Position numbers and translations under genes: made by a program
Notes under the pieces: generated by a model
What the model saw: the letters and a program-made list of their open reading frames with translations, nothing else
The model's database searches: none
What the model was told of the DNA's origin: nothing
In this document: one piece after another, positions 35,406 through 44,669 of the stretch
How positions within the stretch are numbered: position 1 is the first letter of the stretch
Layout of the letters: each line of letters begins with the position of its first letter
Assembly: GCA_947494925.1 (NCBI GenBank)
Contig: CANLWS010000005.1
Coordinates: forward strand, 248,001 to 312,000
From: an uncultured Alteromonadaceae bacterium
GTDB lineage: Bacteria > Pseudomonadota > Gammaproteobacteria > Enterobacterales > Alteromonadaceae
Direction of reading: 5' to 3'
DNA length: 64,000 nt

Positions 35406-35888
35406 ATGACAATTAAATCCCTGTTTGAACATTATCTCAGCAGACTTGAGCACATAGTTGATATCCTTCCCGAGAATGTATTTGAACAAGCACTTCGTGA
35501 AGATATGTTTTGTTTGGCTGTTCAGGCGAAAATCGCCACGAACTTTATTTTGCGCGGTTATTGCCCATTAATCGGTGAAAAAACAATGGCTTTCGATCAG
35601 GCTGACAACAGCAAATCGACAGTCATGAAGCAAATCAATCAAACTACTGAGTTCCTGCAAACGTTACCGGATGTGGAGACGTTAGATCACGGCATAAAAT
35701 TAAGTGATAAGGCAGGGTTTACAATGGTGACCTTGCCTCAACCTGAATTCATTCACCACTACATTCTACCCAATTTCTTTTTTCACCTGAGTATGGTTTA
35801 TGCAATCGCCCGGGCAAGTGGTGTTGAGTTAAGCAAAGGGGATCTTGATGGATTACATCAATACCCGACGGGGTTCAGCTTTCAATGA
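35406..35888 (+). CDS. DUF1993-family protein
   Basis: A 160-residue soluble protein that matches the DUF1993 pattern: N-terminal SLFEHYLSRLEHIVDIL, central GEKTMAFDQ and C-terminal LPNFFFHLSMVYAIARASGVELSKGDL. The fold is DinB-like helical. The function is unknown. It stands alone behind a likely terminator. Confidence 0.78.
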   Translation: MTIKSLFEHYLSRLEHIVDILPENVFEQALREDMFCLAVQAKIATNFILRGYCPLIGEKTMAFDQADNSKSTVMKQINQTTEFLQTLPDVETLDHGIKLSDKAGFTMVTLPQPEFIHHYILPNFFFHLSMVYAIARASGVELSKGDLDGLHQYPTGFSFQ

Positions 35889-35917
35889 CTCAACACCTTT
35901 TGATGGATGACTATCAA

Positions 35918-36045
35918 TTAAAGTGTGTTCAATCCTTTTACGTTTTTTATCCGTTCTAAGATAAAATCGATAAAAGCGCGAACTCGGGCAGGTATCTATT
36001 CGGATTGGTATAAACAATTTTCACTGTAATGATGCGACCAATTAC
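35918..36045 (-). pseudogene. LysR-family regulator remnant (C-terminal end only)
   Basis: Between the convergent DUF1993 and GH3 genes the minus strand reads VKIVYTNPNRYLP in one frame and then ARVRAFIDFILERIKNVK in another, ending at a TAA (35918-35920). This is the closing motif of LysR-type regulators. A loss of about four bases in a GCCC-like repeat at the switch accounts for the frameshift. The rest of the gene is missing, cut where the GH3 gene begins. It is a decayed fragment. Confidence 0.7.
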
Positions 36046-36058
36046 TCAGGGTATCGTT

Positions 36059-38260
36059 TCAGCTTTTCGTGTATGAGCCTTCGATACTGAATTCACTAAC
36101 TAGATTTTCTACCAGCACATCTATCGTACGTTTTTCTTCCACGAAGTTTAGCTCTTCGTCATATAAGCTGAGATCGGCAGGTGTGAGGGTAAGCGTTACG
36201 GTTTCACTGCTTCCTGGCTCTAATGAAACTCTGGAAAACGCTTTCAATGATTTTAGTGGGCGAGACACGGTGGCAAATTGGTCGCGCAGGTAGAGTTGGA
36301 CTATTTCATCTCCGGCGCGCTGCCCACTGTTAGTAACGGTTACTATCACTTCCAGGTTTTCACCAACTTTCACCCTATTCGGAACACGTAAATTCGAGTA
36401 AGTAAAGTGGGTATAACTCAACCCAAAACCAAATTCATACAAAGGCTCATAGCGAGTCCAAATTTCATCACTTTGGTAGCTTCGCGCATTATAAACACAA
36501 GGCACCTGAGATCCGTCTTTAGGGAAACTAATCGGCAATTTCCCAGAGGGGTTGGCGTCACCAAATAATATTTCAGCAGTCGATGCAGCACCTTCAGTAC
36601 CTGGCGAATAGATCCATAGCAATGCGGCAACGTTTTCATCCACCCAGGTCATTTTCAGTGGACGGCCAATCATGGAGACCATCACAACCGGGATTCCGGT
36701 ATCAATGGAGGCTTGCAAAATATCTTGTTCGGCTTGCTCAAGGCTAAGGTCCATAGAATCCCCAACCCACTCAGCATGCGGTTCTTCGCTGATGACACTA
36801 ATACACACATCAAAATCACTCGGGCTGACCTTAAGCGCTTTTAATTCTTCAGCCGTGGCGGCAAACGTAATCGATGTGTCGGCTGAAACTATCGATTTGA
36901 TGGCATCCAATACAGTTTCACAGTCTAAATCCTCTTCTTTTGCACTGGCCCAGCCTAGTGTCCAGCCTGCACAAAGATGGCGTTTACTCGCCGCTGATTG
37001 TCCAGTGATCAGAATAGATTGGCTTCGCTTGGACAATGGTAAAATTTCGTTTTCATTTTTTAATAGCGTGATTGATTCAAGAGCCAATTGCTTAGCAATG
37101 GCTTTACTTTCCGCATTACCTACTCTGGTAGCGGCGTCTGAAATATTTACTGGTTTGGCATCAAACAGTCCAAGTTTGAATTTCGTTAGCAGTATATTGC
37201 GAACCGCTTGATCTAACCGTTGTTCACAAATAAGGCCTTCTTGAACGGCTTCTTCCATACTGTCTACCGCACCTATATTGCAAACCGCCATATTCATATC
37301 AAGGCCTGCGTTAAAAGACCTGACCAGCGACTCTTTGCGATTTGTGACGACCTTGTGGCGACTATAAAGGCGCTCAACATCTTCCCAGTCGGACAAAGTA
37401 ATTCCCTGAAAATTTAGCTTGTCTCGGAGTAAGCCTGTCAATAACTTTTTAGATACCGGCACTGGCACACCATTAACATCTGCACCATTTACCATCATAG
37501 TCAAAACACCCTCCTCAATCGCCTTTTCAAAAGGTGGCGCATGCATTTCTAACAGCACACGGTCAGACAGATCTGCTTGGGTACGATCCATTCCATTTCT
37601 GGACTCACCATACCCAATGAAGTGTTTCGCACACCCGGCCAAATTGCCGGCCGACTGCATGCCTTTGACAAGAGCTCCTGCTATTTGTGAGGCTAGAAAA
37701 GGGTCCTCACCCAAGGATTCATAAACCCGCCCCCATCGCACATCACGCGCGGTATCGATAGTGGGTGCAAAATTAATATTGAAGCCTAATGCTGATAGTT
37801 CAGCACCGACAGTTTTCGCATATTGTTCGGTGAGGGTTGGATTCCATGTCGCCGCAAGGGCAAGGTTATGAGTATAAATAGTGGAACCTTTCATAAAGTT
37901 CACACCGTGTACCGCGTCAATGCCATACATCATGGGAATTTTTAAACGGGTCTTTTGGTTGTGCTGAGTAACTCTACCAATATAGCTAGCCCAAGCTTCT
38001 GCCGAACCATCACCGATTTGTGAGGCACCACCAAACAGAAATGCGCCAATATGGTATTTTTCCAACAGCATGCTCAGAAATTCTGGATCATCGGTACCGG
38101 TATAGCTTTCACCGAACTGTTCGCTGACACGCTCAGCCACACAAAAGCAGGGTTCAATCATCACACATTGGCCTAACTTTTCTCGAATGGTCATCTCAGA
38201 TAAAAGTTCTTCTACCTGCAATTCGTGCTTTTGTTTTGTAGGGTGTTTTTGGTTATTCAT
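36059..38260 (-). CDS. bglX: Glycoside hydrolase family 3 beta-glucosidase
   Basis: A 733-residue GH3 enzyme with the full three-domain order: an N-terminal barrel (IPMMYGIDAVHG, then FAPTIDTARDVRWGRVYES), the nucleophile Asp291 in ITLSDWED, an alpha/beta sandwich, and a C-terminal fibronectin type III-like domain (about 640-730). It probably removes glucose from beta-glucans or cello-oligosaccharides. No signal peptide is visible, so it may act in the cytosol, unlike exported BglX. The ATG at 38260 follows 12 codons that do not look like the family. It faces an AraC regulator gene upstream on the same strand. Confidence 0.92.
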   Translation of the reverse strand: MNNQKHPTKQKHELQVEELLSEMTIREKLGQCVMIEPCFCVAERVSEQFGESYTGTDDPEFLSMLLEKYHIGAFLFGGASQIGDGSAEAWASYIGRVTQHNQKTRLKIPMMYGIDAVHGVNFMKGSTIYTHNLALAATWNPTLTEQYAKTVGAELSALGFNINFAPTIDTARDVRWGRVYESLGEDPFLASQIAGALVKGMQSAGNLAGCAKHFIGYGESRNGMDRTQADLSDRVLLEMHAPPFEKAIEEGVLTMMVNGADVNGVPVPVSKKLLTGLLRDKLNFQGITLSDWEDVERLYSRHKVVTNRKESLVRSFNAGLDMNMAVCNIGAVDSMEEAVQEGLICEQRLDQAVRNILLTKFKLGLFDAKPVNISDAATRVGNAESKAIAKQLALESITLLKNENEILPLSKRSQSILITGQSAASKRHLCAGWTLGWASAKEEDLDCETVLDAIKSIVSADTSITFAATAEELKALKVSPSDFDVCISVISEEPHAEWVGDSMDLSLEQAEQDILQASIDTGIPVVMVSMIGRPLKMTWVDENVAALLWIYSPGTEGAASTAEILFGDANPSGKLPISFPKDGSQVPCVYNARSYQSDEIWTRYEPLYEFGFGLSYTHFTYSNLRVPNRVKVGENLEVIVTVTNSGQRAGDEIVQLYLRDQFATVSRPLKSLKAFSRVSLEPGSSETVTLTLTPADLSLYDEELNFVEEKRTIDVLVENLVSEFSIEGSYTKS

Positions 38261-38382
38261 AATGAGAACTTCTGTGTGATTTCCGCATGCGGTCATTTAG
38301 TTTGTTATGCATCAAAAGTAGGGCAATTTTCAATGCCATACCAGTCTACATTATATTTAGCCGACGCCGATAAAATACAAAA

Positions 38383-38529
38383 ATGCAGAAAGGACAGGCT
38401 GTCATCATCAATTTGATGGAATCTGAGCACCCACCAGATCACGTAGCCTTTGACGGAGGTGCCTTAGTTGGACTACGAAACAAATTGGCGAAACTTGAAG
38501 GCGAATTGAGTGAACGGGAGTCTACCTGA
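38383..38529 (+). CDS. Small ORF or fragment (48 residues), weakly VOC-like
   Basis: A 48-codon frame lies between the GH3 and AraC genes. Its peptide includes PPDHVAFDGGALVGLRNKLAKLEG, which recalls the D-H-x-A-F ... LxxLRxxL stretch of VOC/glyoxalase proteins. It has no clear Shine-Dalgarno site. It is more likely a gene fragment than a functional protein. Confidence 0.25.
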   Translation: MQKGQAVIINLMESEHPPDHVAFDGGALVGLRNKLAKLEGELSEREST

Positions 38530-38561
38530 GCACTCACAGTAAAATAATGTAAAAAGCAGAT

Positions 38562-39563
38562 TCAGGTAGTGACTTTATGTTGGCCACTACCTTTCTCACT
38601 TTTCCGCCATGCAGCCGGAGAGCAATTGTATACGCGCGTGAATGCATGATTAAACGCTGCCGGGCTTCCGTAGCCTGCTTGCTCTGCAATTTGTCCTACA
38701 GAGCGGTTACTGTTTAACAACTTATTCGCTGCTACTTGCATACGCCAATTCGCAATGTATCGCATTGGTGCCAAACCCACTGCTTGCTTAAATAGTGCAG
38801 CAAAGCGCGAAGCAGACATATGCACCTTGTCTGCTAATAATGAAACCGTAATGTCAGAACTGATATTCTTGTGGATGTAATTTAATGCGGCATTTACCCG
38901 TTGATCAGATAATGCAGATAACCAGTTGCCGGAAAGCCCAGGGTGTTTGCTGACGTAATTCCGGATCGATTCCGTGTACATCACTTCCAATAACCTTTCT
39001 AACATATAGTCTTTGCCGCAATTATCAGCCTGCAATTCGTTCACAAACAGTCGGTATATCTGCTGCATTGCAAAGGTTGACTGTTGACCTAAGGCATCCA
39101 CATGTAAAACCTCGGGCAAGGCACTAATGATCGGGTTATTTCGCGTATTCCTGAGCAAAAAGGCACCACACAATATTGCCGTTTCCCCTCCTTCTTCCGA
39201 ACATGCTTGCTGGTGGTTTTCATGATAAATCAGGTCACCGAAGGTCAGTGTTTTATTGGGTTTTCCATTAATAAGTATATGTCCGTTGCCGTTCATACAA
39301 ACAATGAATTGCCCGGTTGCAACCCGGATTTTGTCGCCTGTTTCAGGAATATAATCCAACCATCCCTGTGTCACGATATGAAAAGGGACAATAGTGGCCT
39401 GTGTATCTACCCCCAACATCGTAACTAATTCTTGGGCGGACGGGACATCGATCGCCCAGGGCACCTTATAGCGATGACGAAGTACAACTGCACCCGATAC
39501 CCGAAGCTGCGCTAACACATCGCAAAAAGCGCTTTCATTTAGCATTTTAGTCGTTTCAATCAA
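38562..39563 (-). CDS. AraC-family regulator with cupin (Cupin_6-type) sensor
   Basis: A 333-residue regulator. The N-terminal half (about 10-190) is cupin-like, of the type found in AraC regulators of small-molecule detoxification (KVPWAIDVPSAQEL, TGQFIVCMNGNGHILING). The C-terminal 100 residues have the double helix-turn-helix (ITVSLLADKVHMSASRFAALFKQAVG, RSVGQIAEQAGYGSPAAFNHAF). It is divergent from the MAPEG gene with about 80 bp between starts, a likely target. A later ATG at 39545 is also possible. Confidence 0.88.
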   Translation of the reverse strand: MIETTKMLNESAFCDVLAQLRVSGAVVLRHRYKVPWAIDVPSAQELVTMLGVDTQATIVPFHIVTQGWLDYIPETGDKIRVATGQFIVCMNGNGHILINGKPNKTLTFGDLIYHENHQQACSEEGGETAILCGAFLLRNTRNNPIISALPEVLHVDALGQQSTFAMQQIYRLFVNELQADNCGKDYMLERLLEVMYTESIRNYVSKHPGLSGNWLSALSDQRVNAALNYIHKNISSDITVSLLADKVHMSASRFAALFKQAVGLAPMRYIANWRMQVAANKLLNSNRSVGQIAEQAGYGSPAAFNHAFTRVYNCSPAAWRKSEKGSGQHKVTT

Positions 39564-39644
39564 TTTATCAGTAGTTTACAGCATAGATACAATCAGAATG
39601 GAATGCGAAACTTTTCCCGTATTTTTAATCAACAAGGAATCAAT

Positions 39645-40052
39645 ATGATCCAATCAAGCACAGAATTATTTTACCTTTCCCTTACTGCAGGCCTGACAGG
39701 TATTCTCTGGCTTCCTTATATCGTGAACAGGATGCTGGAAATGGGTGCGTGGCGAGCACTGTACAATCCGCAACCGGACCTGACACCAAGGGCAAAGTGG
39801 GCAGAAAGAATGATCAATGCCCACCGTAACGCGATTGAGAACCTGACTGTTTTTGCTCCTTTAAGTATCATTGTGCTGCTACTCGATATCAGCTCTGAAT
39901 TAACTGCCACCGTTTGCGCGTTATTTTTCTTCTCCCGCCTCGCACATGCGATCATTTACACTTTTGGCATCCCCATTTTGCGAACTATTGCCTTCGCAGT
40001 AGGATTTAGCTGCCAGGCAATCTTGTTTTATCTGATAATTGCTGCGATCTAG
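39645..40052 (+). CDS. MAPEG-family membrane protein
   Basis: A 135-residue protein with four membrane helices and the MAPEG pattern (RAKWAERMINAHRNAIENLTVFAPLSIIVLL, then FFFSRLAHAIIYTFGIPILRTIAF). MAPEG proteins relate to glutathione S-transferases and eicosanoid enzymes; bacterial roles are mostly unknown. AAGGAA lies just upstream of the ATG at 39645, which removes 14 codons of a longer reading. It overlaps the convergent leucine-rich-repeat gene by 47 bp. Confidence 0.85.
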   Translation: MIQSSTELFYLSLTAGLTGILWLPYIVNRMLEMGAWRALYNPQPDLTPRAKWAERMINAHRNAIENLTVFAPLSIIVLLLDISSELTATVCALFFFSRLAHAIIYTFGIPILRTIAFAVGFSCQAILFYLIIAAI

Positions 40053-41205
40053 CACCATTGCCATTTAATACTTCAGCGTCGAAGTCAGTTTGGCGCTTTT
40101 TTCCTCCAGGGATATCACTGAAAATAGCGCGCGGTTTTACAGGCTTGAAATGAAAATTTGGAATGCGCTTGGAAAACTGCGAAATAGTTTTGGCTTCACC
40201 TGTGGGATCGACAAGTTCCAGGGGGTTATTGGTGATTGACAGACTCATCAGGTTAGGCAAACACAGCAAGGCTTTTGCGCTTTCAATATCGTTGTTATCC
40301 AGCACCAACCACTTGAGGCTGGTTACACCTTTCAATGTAGATACATCTGCTATTCGATTTCCACTTAGAAACAATTTTGTTATTCCTACCAGATTCTCTA
40401 ACGGCTCAAGGTTGACTATCTGATTGTCGCGCAGGTCAACCCAGTTGAGTTCCGAAAGTGCAGACAAAGGTTTAAGATCTGTAATTAAATTCCGTTGCAG
40501 ATCCAGCCTCTTGATACGGGTCATGCCCGACAACACGGTCAGATTGCGGATGTCACTACTTTGAATACTAAGCTCCTGCAAATTAGTCAGTGTAATTAAC
40601 GGGTGGATATCGTCGATTGGGTTGTAACCAATTGACAAAATGATGAGTTGAGTCAATGAGCTGATTGGATTGAGATCTCTGATTTGATTGTACGGTGCCC
40701 AAAGTGCAGCAAGGCTTTTGCTCTGCGAAAGGGGAGTCAGATCCTGTAATTGATTTCCCGCAAGATCCAAGCCTCGGATGGACGTCCAGTGTCTTGCCGC
40801 TTCAATCGACGTGATCTGATTGTATTCGATGCTAAAGCCGCGCAGACTAGTAAGCCCGGCAAGTGCAGAAATATCTGTAATGTCATTGTTGTTCAGATCA
40901 AGATTCTGCAATTTGGTCAGCGCGGAGAGCGGCGTGACATTAGTAATGAGGTTTTGTCGGGCTTTCAGCTTGATCAAATTTTTTGCGAACTCCAGCCCTT
41001 GCAAGCTCGAAATATTGTGCGAAGAAATGTCCAGCTCTGTTAGTGTCAACATGGCTCGTTGAGTGATCATGTTGTGAGGCAAATGTAACGTTTCAGCTAT
41101 AACGTTAAGCAGCCGTCGGTCTTCAAAATTAACCGTTTGACCAACGTCAGCATTCACGTTAACGATCATAAAAAGTGAAAATAAGCTTAAAAATATTCTT
41201 TGCAT
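40006..41205 (-). CDS. Exported leucine-rich-repeat protein (internalin/SDS22-like)
   Basis: A 399-residue protein with a signal peptide (MQRIFLSLFSLFMIVNVNA) and about eleven 22-residue leucine-rich repeats from roughly residue 55 to 325, such as LQNLDLNNNDITDISALAGLTS and LIILSIGYNPIDDIHPLITLTN. These form a curved binding surface, so a protein or glycan ligand is likely, in the periplasm or outside. A cap with positively charged residues follows. The ATG at 41205 is chosen because the signal peptide begins there. Confidence 0.88.
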   Translation of the reverse strand: MQRIFLSLFSLFMIVNVNADVGQTVNFEDRRLLNVIAETLHLPHNMITQRAMLTLTELDISSHNISSLQGLEFAKNLIKLKARQNLITNVTPLSALTKLQNLDLNNNDITDISALAGLTSLRGFSIEYNQITSIEAARHWTSIRGLDLAGNQLQDLTPLSQSKSLAALWAPYNQIRDLNPISSLTQLIILSIGYNPIDDIHPLITLTNLQELSIQSSDIRNLTVLSGMTRIKRLDLQRNLITDLKPLSALSELNWVDLRDNQIVNLEPLENLVGITKLFLSGNRIADVSTLKGVTSLKWLVLDNNDIESAKALLCLPNLMSLSITNNPLELVDPTGEAKTISQFSKRIPNFHFKPVKPRAIFSDIPGGKKRQTDFDAEVLNGNGARSQQLSDKTRLPGS

Positions 41206-41298
41206 AAGTGATAGATCCCGTCTTCTGAATTCGATAACAAGACGGTAAGCCAGAGACACTTTACTTCGCGCACCAAATCAGCCTTAATTAGCAAATAT

Positions 41299-42405
41299 TT
41301 ACGATTTGGTGCTGTATTTCTGTCTGTATTGACTCGGTGTCATACCGGTAAATCGTTTAAAACTGCGGTTGAAACTGTTTTTCGAATTAAACCCTTCCTG
41401 CAGTGCTATTTTAAGAATTTCCCCTTCGCTAACACCCAATTTCAATTTCCTGCAAACCGAAGATATTCGCATTTGATTGACAACAGCGTTAAAGTTTTCA
41501 CCTGTACGTTGATTGATAGCTGCAGATAAATGGCTGGTATTGGTTCCCAGTTTTTTTGCCAACCCCGCTAGACTCAGCTCCGGGTCACGCCAATATTCGT
41601 GCTCCTTAAGCGCTCTTAGCCAAAGTTCCCCATCTGGAAGTTGTTTAACTTTTTTGCTTTGCTGTGGAGCAGAGCTGGGGTCGTTCAGAGCCATTGCGGG
41701 TATCGCCTGATCACTGTGACGCCAACTTTCAAATGCCAGATAAGTAAGTAGCAGTGAGATAACTGCGAATAGTAAAAAGTGACGCTGATAAGTGAATTCT
41801 ACCAAGGTGTCGAAAAGCAAAAAGAGAATCCAGAAACACAAAAATACAGCACTGCAAATTAAAAACCGTTTTAACCAGGGTAGCCTGAAATTTTCGGAAT
41901 CACTTCGCTGCTCTCCAAGCCAAACCTGATATTCATTGTAAAGCCGCCACGTCAAATAAAAATAGCCAGCCATGGACACAACTACCAGCATTGTTTCCAG
42001 GTGTAAAACCGTTGTCAGATGAACATTTTGTACCCACTCAAACTGGGTTTTGCTGGGTAGAAAAAGCAGGGTCAAATAGTAAGCCACCTGCACCAATACA
42101 GGTATGAAATGCAGGTAACATCTGTCTGGCAATCCCTTTAGTATCAGCGCTCTCACATAAAGATAAATGAAGGGACCATAAACCAGCGAAATTTCAATGG
42201 AAGGTACGTAAAGCCAGCTATGTGGATCGTAAACGCCCTGATATCCCGCTATGTATATCAGCATGCGAAAGACTAAACTGAAGATAAAACCACTGAGCAA
42301 CGCATTGGCTAGCCGATTACGCCCTTTGAACAATAATAGGCTGCCAATGGATGCCCCATTGACTAAACCTAAGAATAAAAGGGCAAACGCGTTATCAATA
42401 GCCAA
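41299..42405 (-). CDS. AraC-type regulator with multi-helix membrane domain
   Basis: A 368-residue protein. The first 230 residues contain about seven membrane helices (FALLFLGLVNGASIGSLLLF at the start). The C-terminal 100 residues are an AraC DNA-binding domain (LSLAGLAKKLGTNTSHLSAAINQRTGENF, then ILKIALQEGFNSKNSFNRSFKRFTGMTPSQYR). It is a membrane one-component regulator whose signal is unknown. It lies 93 bp upstream of the leucine-rich-repeat gene on the same strand and may control it. Confidence 0.86.
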   Translation of the reverse strand: MAIDNAFALLFLGLVNGASIGSLLLFKGRNRLANALLSGFIFSLVFRMLIYIAGYQGVYDPHSWLYVPSIEISLVYGPFIYLYVRALILKGLPDRCYLHFIPVLVQVAYYLTLLFLPSKTQFEWVQNVHLTTVLHLETMLVVVSMAGYFYLTWRLYNEYQVWLGEQRSDSENFRLPWLKRFLICSAVFLCFWILFLLFDTLVEFTYQRHFLLFAVISLLLTYLAFESWRHSDQAIPAMALNDPSSAPQQSKKVKQLPDGELWLRALKEHEYWRDPELSLAGLAKKLGTNTSHLSAAINQRTGENFNAVVNQMRISSVCRKLKLGVSEGEILKIALQEGFNSKNSFNRSFKRFTGMTPSQYRQKYSTKS

Positions 42406-42533
42406 TGTCAGTTCCTTGGGATGATGTCACAGCGAATCATAGCGTTATTATGTAACCAATATGAACTCTTTGCCTGAAGTCCGCGTATTTATTGTACAAT
42501 TCACAGCATCTCGGGCGTTTGGAACATGTATAA

Positions 42534-43853
42534 ATGACGAAAGAAAAGGAATTGTCACAATCGAAAGTGCCCAAAGGCAGGGTATCCCGACTATTTAAGC
42601 TCGGTTCAATGGCAACTAAAATAGCTGGTGACGCAGCTCTTTCTGGTGCCAAACAATTTGCTTCCGGCCAACGTCCTAAGCTGACCGACCTGCTTTTAAC
42701 CCCGGCAAACATCAACCGAATAGGCACCCAACTGGCAAACATGCGTGGTGCAGCGATGAAAATAGGTCAGTTAATCTCTATGGATGCTGGCGATTTTCTA
42801 CCCGAAGAGTTAACCAGGCTATTAGAACATCTGCGTTCAGACGCACAGGCCATGCCGATAAAGCAACTGACAAAATTACTTGAACAAGAGTGGGGAGCTG
42901 ATTGGCAGGACAAATTCATTATTTTCTCTCTTGCTCCTTTTGCTGCAGCGTCCATCGGACAGGTTCACAAAGCCACAACGAATGAAGGGCAACTTCTGGC
43001 AGTCAAAATACAATACCCAGGGGTAAAACAAAGTATTGATAGCGACATTGACAATGTGGCAGCACTGCTAAATTTATCAGGGTTATTACCGAGGCATCTT
43101 GATATTCAGCCGTTACTTCAGGATGCAAAAAAACAATTGCAGGATGAGGCAGATTACCGTCTCGAATCTTCCTATTTGCTTCGCTACAGAGAATTACTGG
43201 AAAACGATGCGCAATTTGTTTTACCCGAGGTCCATGATTCACTGACCACAGACAATATTCTGGCAATGAGTTTTGTCGAAGGCGAACCCATCGAAAACCT
43301 GCAAACTGAAGTTCAGGCTGTTCGCGACAAAATCATTGAGCAAATGATTCAGCTGTTACTTCGTGAAGTGTTCGAATTTGGTTTGATCCAAACAGATCCC
43401 AATTTTGCCAACTATCAGTACCAGCCGAAAACCGGAAAAATCGTGTTATTCGATTTTGGTGCGACCCGTGAGTTTCCGAAAAAAATAGCAGATGCTTATC
43501 TTAAAGCCATCAAAGGCTGCATCGCCAAAGACAAAAATCAGGTGATTTCTGCATTGCAACAGATCGGCCTACTGGGTCCTGATGTTCCTGGCGGCCACAG
43601 TGATCTCATTTTCAGAATCTGTATGGATGCCAGCGATCCTATTCAGAAAGATGAAGTTTACGACTTCGGAAAAAGCGATATCGGTAGTCGCATGCAGGAA
43701 GCGGGTTTTGCCCTCAATGACGCCAAACAATTCTGGCATGCCCCACCAGCAGATGCTGTCTACTTGCACAGAAAAGTAGGTGGCTTGTTTTTGCTTGCCT
43801 GCAGATTAAAAGCTAAAGTAAATGTGCAAAGCATCTTGTCAAAGTACCTTTAA
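42534..43853 (+). CDS. ABC1/ADCK (UbiB-type) atypical kinase
   Basis: A 439-residue atypical kinase. It has the ABC1-specific KxGQ motif (Lys76-Ile-Gly-Gln79 in AAMKIGQL), the alanine-rich loop PFAAASIGQVHKA, the ATP lysine region LLAVKIQYPGV, TDPNFANYQ for the catalytic loop, and FDFGATREF for the metal-binding DFG. Relatives support ubiquinone synthesis or lipid homeostasis. It is not in a ubi operon. No membrane helix is evident at the C-terminus, unlike UbiB. Confidence 0.88.
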   Translation: MTKEKELSQSKVPKGRVSRLFKLGSMATKIAGDAALSGAKQFASGQRPKLTDLLLTPANINRIGTQLANMRGAAMKIGQLISMDAGDFLPEELTRLLEHLRSDAQAMPIKQLTKLLEQEWGADWQDKFIIFSLAPFAAASIGQVHKATTNEGQLLAVKIQYPGVKQSIDSDIDNVAALLNLSGLLPRHLDIQPLLQDAKKQLQDEADYRLESSYLLRYRELLENDAQFVLPEVHDSLTTDNILAMSFVEGEPIENLQTEVQAVRDKIIEQMIQLLLREVFEFGLIQTDPNFANYQYQPKTGKIVLFDFGATREFPKKIADAYLKAIKGCIAKDKNQVISALQQIGLLGPDVPGGHSDLIFRICMDASDPIQKDEVYDFGKSDIGSRMQEAGFALNDAKQFWHAPPADAVYLHRKVGGLFLLACRLKAKVNVQSILSKYL

Positions 43854-44006
43854 CTTCATTCTTCTCTACCCCATTTTTTGGTGGTAATTGACCAATTCCT
43901 TTCTCGTGACAAAAACGTGAAGAAATTAGTTAGTCCTATTTTCGATCTTTTTCCGAACTAGTTGCATATAAACTATTGGAACAAATTTCGTCGGGAGAGG
44001 AGTGTT

Positions 44007-44633
44007 ATGCAATATCCCAATGACATTGACTCTTTGTGGGAACAATGGGAAAAAAGCGTTTTAAATTTCGGCTTTGAAGCAGAAGAGACCCAATCTTTGG
44101 GTAAATATATTGAAGATTTGGAGTCGGATCAGGGTGAGCAGGAAGCTACCACAATAGAAGATCAGTCTCATGGTCTGGCGATGGCGCACAAAATGTTTGA
44201 CCAACTATGTGCTAAGAAACATCATCACCATGTCAACCACAGTCAGCCAGGAAAACGGGTAATACGAACTAAATTCGGTGCCATTTACGAACATGGGGTC
44301 TCTGTTCGCGGTATAGAAAGACTCATGAAAAGCCTGGATAACGCCACAGGGGCACTTCGTTTGAAAGATGGGTTTTATCACGTTAATCATCTTCCAGGGG
44401 TCCAGCCCACCGCCTCAGAACATGTAAATGCGCGCAATAAAAACGTTGAGCGGGTCAACATCGAAGTGGTGGAAACCTTCATTCAAGCTTGTAAAAGTAC
44501 TGGCATGAAGAAGCGTGGTTGGAAAAAAGCAGTGAATGACCAGTTTGATATCAGCCGTCAGGAATTCACCAAGTGGTTGATGCGTTATTTTCCCTGCTAC
44601 GGATTACCGGTGCCAATAGAACGCAAAAACTAG
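44007..44633 (+). CDS. Unknown protein with His-rich stretch
   Basis: A 208-residue soluble protein of no recognised family. It has an acidic N-terminal half, a KKHHHHVNHSQ stretch at about residues 71-81, and a basic C-terminal segment (MKKRGWKKAVNDQFDISRQEFTKWLMRYF) that may be a helix-turn-helix. The ATG at 44007 is chosen for the GGAGAGGAG just upstream; a TTG at 43962 is possible. A bidirectional terminator ends it. Confidence 0.6.
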   Translation: MQYPNDIDSLWEQWEKSVLNFGFEAEETQSLGKYIEDLESDQGEQEATTIEDQSHGLAMAHKMFDQLCAKKHHHHVNHSQPGKRVIRTKFGAIYEHGVSVRGIERLMKSLDNATGALRLKDGFYHVNHLPGVQPTASEHVNARNKNVERVNIEVVETFIQACKSTGMKKRGWKKAVNDQFDISRQEFTKWLMRYFPCYGLPVPIERKN

Positions 44634-44659
44634 CCCAGCGTGACAGGAGGGCTAGTTTT
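44626..44659. terminator. Bidirectional terminator
   Basis: AAAACTAGCCC (44626-44636) pairs with GGGCTAGTTTT (44649-44659) over a 12-base loop. T4 follows on both strands. It serves the convergent genes ending at 44633 and 44670. Confidence 0.82.
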
Positions 44660-44669
44660 CCAGTAATTC

